10,333 nt of DNA from Myxococcota bacterium (lineage in GTDB: Bacteria; Myxococcota; Polyangia; GCA-2747355; JAKLHH01): NCBI GenBank assembly GCA_022710245.1, contig JAKLHH010000169.1, positions 1 through 10,333 on the forward strand, in the 5' to 3' direction. A model generated the notes under the pieces. It had not been told where the DNA came from. It did not search any database and saw nothing but the letters and a program-made list of their open reading frames with translations. Shown one piece after another: positions 6,196 to 10,333 of this stretch. The translations under genes were made by a program, and so were the position numbers. Every line of letters starts with the position of its first letter. Positions within the stretch are counted from its first letter, which is position 1.

Positions 6196-8346
6196 TCACT
6201 CGTCGGTGTGCTCGCCGTCCGGGTCGTCGTCCGTGGCCGCGAGCCCGGACTCGGCGATGCCCAGGGTGCCGAGGAGCAGCGCGCGGTTGATGGCGGCCAC
6301 GTCCTCGGCCACCACCGCCCCCTCGCTCGCCGGCTCGAAGCCGCTCCCGGAGGCCCGGTAGAGCGAGCGGGTCCGGTAGCAGCGCACCTCCTCGTCGATC
6401 CGGATCAGCGGCTGCGGCTCGTCGCAGCAGGCGCAGGCGCCGAGCGGGAGGTCGGCGAGCCGCTGCAGCTGCCGGGGGTGGTCGAAGGGCCGCACGTGGA
6501 CCTCGCCGCTGACCGGGCAGACGAGGGTGTCCGCGTCGGGCCGACGCACCAGCGGCTGCTTGCGCCGGCAGCCGGCGCAGAGACAGAGGCCGAAGGGCGT
6601 GCGCTCTGCCGGGAAGAGCTTCTCCGCCGGAGAGAGCGCGTACTCGAGGTCGCACTGTGGGCAGCGCAGCTCCTCGCGCCCCTGCCGCTCCACCCAGCGC
6701 AGCTCGCCGCCGCACGCGCAGCGCAGCAGGATCCGGCGCTCCCAGCGGCCGTCGGGGAGCCGCGCCGCGACCACCTCGGCCCGGGGATCCAGCCCGGCCA
6801 GCGTCTGGGCCGCGAGCGCCGTCGGCTGGCCGCTGCGGCTGTTCGCCACCTCGACCAGGAGGTCGATCGCGGCGCGGCCGCCGATCCCGGCGAGGACCGC
6901 CGCCGCCTCGCGCGCCGCCGCCGGCACGGTGCCGAGGAGGACGCGTCGCAGCGCGGGCACCGCGAGGGCCTCGCCGCCGGGGCCGCAGAGCCGCGGCAGC
7001 GCGCGCAGGAGGTCCACGCTGCCAGTCGGATCCTGCTCGAGCTCGGCGAGCAGCGCCCGCAGCAGGCGAGGGTCGGGCTCGCGAGCGACTCGGGCGGCGA
7101 GCTTCGCCGCGGAGCGCCGCACCTCCGCGTGCTCGCTCTCGAGGAAGTAGCCGACCTGGCCCATCACCGCGCGGGCGTCCTCCGCGGTGGGCTCCGCCAG
7201 GATCCGCTGCAGCGCCTCGAGCAGGTGCTCCTGCCCGTCGGGGGCGGTGATCTGAGCGAGGTGGTCGAGGATCGCCGGCAGCAGCGGCCGATCGAGCGGG
7301 CTCGCGGCCTGGCGCAGGACGCGCGCCACCGCGACCCGGGCCCACTCCTCGTCCTCCTCGAGGACCACCGCCAGCGCGAGCTGCCGGTGCGAGGGGCTCG
7401 CCGCGATCAGGGCGCAGGCGGCCGCGGTGCTGACGAACACGTCGTCGCGCTCGAGGTGCGCGCGCAGGAGCGTGACCAGCTCGGCGTCGGGAGCCCCGCC
7501 CTCGATGCGCAGCAGGAGGCTCGCCACCGAGTGGAGCGCGACGGCGCGGAGGTCGTCCGGCGCGTCCTCGCCGGCGAGGAGGTCGAGGAGCGGCTCCAGG
7601 CCCTCGGGGGCGCCGAGGCTGCCGAGCAGCTCCGCGGCGGCGCGCCGGGTGTGCGGCATGGAGTCGTGCAGCAGGGGGCTCACCTGCGGCACGGCCTCGG
7701 CCCCGAGGCCGACGAGCGCGGCCTGGGCCTCGCGCTGCCTCGCGAGGTCCAGCGAGGCGAGGCCCCCGACGGCGGGGTGGGGCGCCACGCTGCCGGCCGG
7801 CCGCACCATCAGCGCCGAGGTCGCGGCGGGCGCTCCGCCGGTGGCAGGGGCGGGCGGCATGGCGGGCTGGGCAGCCAGCGCGGCGTGCGCGGCGGCGCGC
7901 ACCCAGTCCTCGCGGTCCTTCAGCGCGCCGCGCAGCGCCTGCCGGCACTCCTCGTCGCCGATGCGCCCGAGCCCGGTGCACGCCAGCGCGCGCGAGAACA
8001 TGTCCTCGTCGCCGAGCGCCGCGACGAAGGTGAGCAGGATGACCCGGGAGCAGCCGGGCGCCGCGAGGTCGCTCAGCGCGCGGAGCGCGAGCGGCCGCAC
8101 CGTCCGGTCCGGGTCGCTGGTGGCGATGATCGCGAGCGGCCTGGCCGCGCGGGTCGCGCGCAGCGCCCCGAGGCACAGCGCGGCCCCGGCGCGCACGTCC
8201 CGCTCGCGGTGGCCGAGCGCCTCGATCAGCGCAGGCACCGCCGCGTCCCCGCCGGCGATCAAGGCCTCCCGCGCGCGGTCGCGCAGGTCCTGGAGGGGCG
8301 CCGCGAGCTGCTCGATGAGCGGGCGCAGGTTCGTGCTCCCAGCCAT
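6196..8346 (-). CDS. HEAT-repeat protein with three C-terminal zinc-ribbon-like modules
   Basis: The 716-residue protein starts at ATG 8346, with GGGGAG 9 nt upstream. There is no signal peptide, so it is probably cytoplasmic. Residues 1 to about 155 and 200 to about 520 are helical repeats of HEAT type, with recurring units such as AVPALIEALGHRERDVRAGA and MPHTRRAAAELLGSLGAPEG, separated by a Pro/Ala linker (about 158-195). These form a curved protein-binding scaffold. From about 541 come three Cys clusters. The first is CACGG...CPQC (543, 545, 562, 565). The second is CLCAGC...CP (588, 590, 593, 610). The third is CACC...CY (638, 640, 641, 656). They look like zinc ribbons, and the last two share C-x-C-(x2)-C...QPL[VI]R...C. 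The C-terminus is acidic (DDDPDGEHTDE). The likely role is adaptor or scaffold; no partner can be named. It lies 57 bp downstream of the 224-aa lipoprotein gene. Confidence 0.9.
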   Translation of the reverse strand: MAGSTNLRPLIEQLAAPLQDLRDRAREALIAGGDAAVPALIEALGHRERDVRAGAALCLGALRATRAARPLAIIATSDPDRTVRPLALRALSDLAAPGCSRVILLTFVAALGDEDMFSRALACTGLGRIGDEECRQALRGALKDREDWVRAAAHAALAAQPAMPPAPATGGAPAATSALMVRPAGSVAPHPAVGGLASLDLARQREAQAALVGLGAEAVPQVSPLLHDSMPHTRRAAAELLGSLGAPEGLEPLLDLLAGEDAPDDLRAVALHSVASLLLRIEGGAPDAELVTLLRAHLERDDVFVSTAAACALIAASPSHRQLALAVVLEEDEEWARVAVARVLRQAASPLDRPLLPAILDHLAQITAPDGQEHLLEALQRILAEPTAEDARAVMGQVGYFLESEHAEVRRSAAKLAARVAREPDPRLLRALLAELEQDPTGSVDLLRALPRLCGPGGEALAVPALRRVLLGTVPAAAREAAAVLAGIGGRAAIDLLVEVANSRSGQPTALAAQTLAGLDPRAEVVAARLPDGRWERRILLRCACGGELRWVERQGREELRCPQCDLEYALSPAEKLFPAERTPFGLCLCAGCRRKQPLVRRPDADTLVCPVSGEVHVRPFDHPRQLQRLADLPLGACACCDEPQPLIRIDEEVRCYRTRSLYRASGSGFEPASEGAVVAEDVAAINRALLLGTLGIAESGLAATDDDPDGEHTDE

Positions 8347-8403
8347 GCGTTTACTCTCCCCGCGAACGCCCGCAGCGCCAAGCGGAAAGATCGCGCCCGG
8401 TGG

Positions 8404-9078
8404 TCACCTCGAGGGCTTCCGGAGCAGACCAAGCTCCGACGCTGTGCTCTCGAAGATGGTGTGAAGGCTCCGGGGAACGCGGCTGCGATAGAGCTGCCGT
8501 GCTTCGTTGATCGCCGCCTCCGCGGCAGCCGGCGTCGCAGCGGGCATGGCCCGTCTCGCCGCCTCGAGCAGCTTGCGAGCGAAGAAGCGCGCCGACTCGG
8601 GGGAGTCGAGGCGCAGCCTCACGGCGCCAAGAAGGAAGCCGAACTCCTCCTCGAAGATCCCATGGAGCGCAGGCGAGACACGGCTGCGGAACAGGGTCCG
8701 TGCTTCAGCGAGCTCGGAGCCCAGCGCCGCGGCCACCTGCTGCGCTTCACGATCCGCGATCGCCTTCTCGTTGTAGAGGGCGAGGTCGGAGTAGATGGCG
8801 CGGGCCAGCCGGCGAGCGAGATGGGCTTCGGTGATCAGACGGCGCTGCACCGCCGCGTCGGCGATCTCCGACCGCGCGGTGGCCTCGGCTCGCGTCGCCG
8901 GGGAAGGTGACGATCGGTCTGCGGGGCGCGTCGCCAGGGAGGGTGACGGTCGGTCTGCGGGGCGCGTCGCCGGGGAGGGTGACGGTCGGTCTGTGCGCTG
9001 GCAGGCCAGGCAACCGACGCCGACCATCAGCCAACCTGCCGGCTCACGGAGCACCTGGAAGCGTGGTAGGGGGAGCAT
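8404..9078 (-). CDS. Probable lipoprotein with a duplicated EAR-L-RSRV-LH-IFE motif (224 aa)
   Basis: I do not recognise a family. It starts at ATG 9078, with AGAGAGG about 7 nt upstream. A short basic N-terminus is followed by WLMVGVGCLAC. Cys26 could be lipidated, but the lipobox (CLAC) is weak. Residues about 29-64 are a Pro/Ser/Arg linker made of 12-residue repeats (DRPSPSLATRPA type). Residues about 70-224 are helical and contain the same 19-residue motif twice: EARTLFRSRVSPALHGIFE (125-143) and EARQLYRSRVPRSLHTIFE (192-210), with 13 of 19 identical. The mature part therefore seems to be two copies of one helical unit. It is the first gene of the minus-strand block and faces the divergent dyad-array region. 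It may be periplasmic or outer-membrane; function unknown. Confidence 0.8.
   Translation of the reverse strand: MLPLPRFQVLREPAGWLMVGVGCLACQRTDRPSPSPATRPADRPSPSLATRPADRSSPSPATRAEATARSEIADAAVQRRLITEAHLARRLARAIYSDLALYNEKAIADREAQQVAAALGSELAEARTLFRSRVSPALHGIFEEEFGFLLGAVRLRLDSPESARFFARKLLEAARRAMPAATPAAAEAAINEARQLYRSRVPRSLHTIFESTASELGLLRKPSR
8891..8993 (-). repeat. 36-bp coding tandem repeat (Pro/Ser/Arg linker)
   Basis: Two full 36-bp units (8916-8951 and 8952-8987) differ at one base. Partial units flank them on both sides, giving about three copies. Each unit is 12 codons, so it is frame-preserving, and encodes DRPSPSLATRPA-like residues just after the putative lipid anchor. This is a variable-length tether between membrane and helical domain. 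Confidence 0.9.
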
Positions 9079-9272
9079 GGCTTGCCTCTCTGGCTCGGAC
9101 TGCTACGGTACCACCGCGAAGGCCTGCCGGCTCGCAGCATCCACCCTCGCCACGAGGCGGGGGGCGCGGCTGACCTCGGGGCTGTCGCAAGGATCGCGGA
9201 CACCGGTCCCGCGTGCGCCGGTCTCCCACACGGCCTCCGTGCACAGCACATGAGCGCACTGCGCGGAGGGTC

Positions 9273-9460
9273 TCGCGACGGGTCGCGACCAGCGTCGCGG
9301 GCCGTGGCGAGGGTCTCGCGACTGGTCGCGACCTGTGCGGCCGGGCAGGCCGAGGGTGTCGCGACGGGTCGCGAGCAGCGCCGGCCCCCTCGCGGAGGGC
9401 TCGCGACGGGTCGCCATCAGTCGCGCCGCCCTCGCGGAGGGTGCGGCGACTGGTCATCAA
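9273..9460. repeat. 43-bp-period tandem array of 16-bp dyads
   Basis: Three perfect dyads of the form TCGCGAC-(GG/TG)-GTCGCGA lie at 9273-9288, 9316-9331 and 9359-9374. A fourth with one changed base is at 9401-9416 (GTCGCCA right arm), and a decayed fifth is at 9444-9459. Their starts are spaced 43, 43, 42 and 43 bp, about four helical turns, so all sites face the same side of the DNA. The segment between dyads also tends to form a small hairpin: CGGCC/GGCCG in the second unit, and CCCTC-GCG-GAGGG in the third and fourth. The arrangement suggests an operator or iteron-like array for a dimeric DNA-binding protein, or a folded RNA/DNA element. No function is shown. Confidence 0.85.
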
Positions 9461-9500
9461 CAGCTCTGGGCCGCGAACCCCGCGAACCCCGCCAACACCC

Positions 9501-9530
9501 TTGACGCGGCCGAACCTCCCGAGCAATTCT
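9501..9530 (+). promoter_or_regulatory. Possible sigma-70-type promoter for the gene at 9640
   Basis: TTGACG (9501-9506), an 18-bp spacer, then AATTCT (9525-9530). The -35 is good and the -10 weak. The local A/T content is unusual for this region. It lies about 40 bp after the dyad array and about 110 bp before the start codon. Confidence 0.25.
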
Positions 9531-9577
9531 CGCGTCGGCAAGGGGTAGGGGGAGTCCACACCACCCATGATGCTGAT

Positions 9578-9595
9578 CGCGCCTCGCCAGGCGCG
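9578..9595 (+). other. Hairpin in the leader of the gene at 9640
   Basis: CGCGCCT (9578-9584), loop CGCC, AGGCGCG (9589-9595): a perfect 7-bp stem with a 4-nt loop, 44 bp before the start codon. If the upstream promoter is right, it lies in the 5' leader. No T tract follows. Confidence 0.4.
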
Positions 9596-9630
9596 TGTGT
9601 CAACAGGGGCGTCCTTGCGCCCACCGACGT

Positions 9631-9635
9631 GGAGG
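9631..9635 (+). promoter_or_regulatory. Ribosome binding site of the gene at 9640
   Basis: GGAGG with a slightly short 4-nt spacing to ATG 9640. It supports this start; no alternative Met codon is near. Confidence 0.7.
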
Positions 9636-9639
9636 AATC

Positions 9640-10333
9640 ATGGCCATCCGGAATCTGCAGCTCGGCGAGATCGAGAGCGTGCTCGAAGATCTCTTCACCA
9701 AGCGCCGCGACGCGGTCGCCATCCCGCAGGCCGGGCAGATCTACGCCCACCTGCTGAACCAGGTGCGGTCGGAGATCAAGAAGCTCCCCGAGGCGCTGCG
9801 CAGGGGCAAGCCGCTCGCGGAGAAGCTCGCCGAGACCGACAGCCTCCATGACGACCTCGGCACGGCCGTCTACCACCTGCTCTACGCCTGCCAGGTCTGT
9901 CCGACGGTGACCGTCGAGCTGCGCGAGGCGGCGAGGCGCATCCAGGAGACCTTCGTGCCGACCCTCGCCACGCTCAACCGCGCCTACTCCGTCGAGGGCG
10001 TCGCGGCGGCGAAGAACGAGGCGCGGCTGGCGGACCTGGCGCCGACGCTGCAGCAGTTCCCGGTGCCCGGCGGCACCCTCGCAGACTGGCTGAGAGAGTA
10101 CGTGAGCGCCGGCAAGGCGCTGACCGACCTCCTCTCCAGCCGCGCGGACCAGACGCAGGCCGGGTCCTCCGAGAACACCGCGGCGATCAAGCTCCGCACC
10201 GACGCCGTGCGGCTGCTCGGCCGCTTCCGTGCCGCGGTCCAGGACGAGGTGAGGGCGAGGCCCGAGATCCCGCGCGACCTCGAGCAGCAGATCTTCGGCT
10301 ACCTCGACGAGCTCGCCTCGATGCGCGGGACTC
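9640..10333 (+). CDS. Helical protein of unknown function (3' partial)
   Basis: The frame stays open from ATG 9640 to the right edge (231 complete codons), so the stop lies outside the window. The protein begins MAIRNLQLGEIESVLEDLFT. It is almost wholly alpha-helical by composition, with evenly spread charged residues (EIKKLPEALRRGKPLAEKLA, LREAARRIQETFVPTLATLN, QIFGYLDELASMRGT). It has two nearby cysteines (CQVC, 84-87), no signal peptide and no membrane segment, so it should be cytoplasmic. GC-rich third positions and the absence of stops support real coding. I do not recognise a family; a helical-bundle structural or adaptor protein would fit. It is divergent from the lipoprotein gene, across the dyad array, which may control it. 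Confidence 0.85.
   Translation, partial: MAIRNLQLGEIESVLEDLFTKRRDAVAIPQAGQIYAHLLNQVRSEIKKLPEALRRGKPLAEKLAETDSLHDDLGTAVYHLLYACQVCPTVTVELREAARRIQETFVPTLATLNRAYSVEGVAAAKNEARLADLAPTLQQFPVPGGTLADWLREYVSAGKALTDLLSSRADQTQAGSSENTAAIKLRTDAVRLLGRFRAAVQDEVRARPEIPRDLEQQIFGYLDELASMRGT

Larger units (their letters stand above)
9079..9639. other. 561-bp divergent intergenic region
   Basis: This region separates the minus-strand lipoprotein gene from the plus-strand gene at 9640. Several open frames cross it on both strands, but the dominant repeat has a 43-bp period, which is not a multiple of three, so stable coding is unlikely. It contains the dyad array (9273-9460), a possible promoter (9501-9530) and a 7-bp hairpin (9578-9595). 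From 9079 to about 9260 I see no clear element. It should carry the promoters of both flanking genes. Confidence 0.7.

Noticed and set aside
6010..8910. Long plus-strand open frame (966 codons) over the HEAT gene
   Set aside because: It is antisense to a clear HEAT/zinc-ribbon protein. Its composition is a GC-driven artefact and no domain is visible.
8891..8993. CRISPR or noncoding iterons
   Set aside because: The 36-bp units are contiguous without spacers and keep the lipoprotein reading frame as 12 codons each.
9273..9460. CRISPR array
   Set aside because: The conserved part is only about 16 bp, the intervening segments resemble one another, and no cas genes are present.
9044..9568. Minus-strand open frame of 174 codons (and overlapping plus-strand ones) across the divergent region
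   Set aside because: They cross a 43-bp-period repeat that shifts frame at every unit. The translations are Arg/Pro/Ala-rich with no recognisable domain or good ribosome site.

Overview
The window is very GC-rich and most likely comes from a myxobacterium or close relative (Myxococcota). That rests on family signatures: a PKD plus nidogen-like surface protein with a DAKPA-repeat linker, an AgmX/PglI-type C-terminal domain, a metzincin protease ending in a MYXO-CTERM-like tail, and several lipobox-bearing proteins. No rRNA, tRNA, transposase, integrase, CRISPR array or phage gene is visible.

Layout, left to right. A plus-strand surface-protein gene enters from the left edge (1-1101). It converges, with only 26 bp between stop codons, on a block of six minus-strand genes. 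Read in their own direction (right to left), these are: a 224-aa lipoprotein with a duplicated motif (9078-8404); a 716-aa HEAT-repeat protein with three Cys-rich zinc-ribbon-like modules (8346-6196); a 302-bp gene-free stretch; a 499-aa zinc metalloprotease (5893-4394); a 626-aa lipoprotein that appears to carry two ExbD-like periplasmic domains and an AgmX/PglI-like domain (4323-2443); a 91-aa protein of unknown function (2304-2029); and an OmpA/MotB-type peptidoglycan-binding lipoprotein (1940-1128). To the right is a 561-bp divergent intergenic region. It holds a 43-bp-period array of GC-rich dyads, and a plus-strand gene of unknown function starts at 9640 and runs off the right edge.

Five of the eight proteins look exported, and four have a lipoprotein signal or something close to one. 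The block therefore reads as a cell-envelope neighbourhood: OmpA-like anchoring to peptidoglycan, ExbD/AgmX-like parts usually linked to proton-motive-force-driven envelope machines, a secreted protease and a surface adhesin-like protein. Whether they act together is inference. The intergenic gaps (57 to 302 bp) contain hairpins and good Shine-Dalgarno sites, so several transcription units are likely rather than one tight operon.

The most unusual items are the tandem dyad array at 9273-9460, the double ExbD-like/AgmX-like lipoprotein, and the metalloprotease that carries both a lipobox and a C-terminal sorting-like tail.
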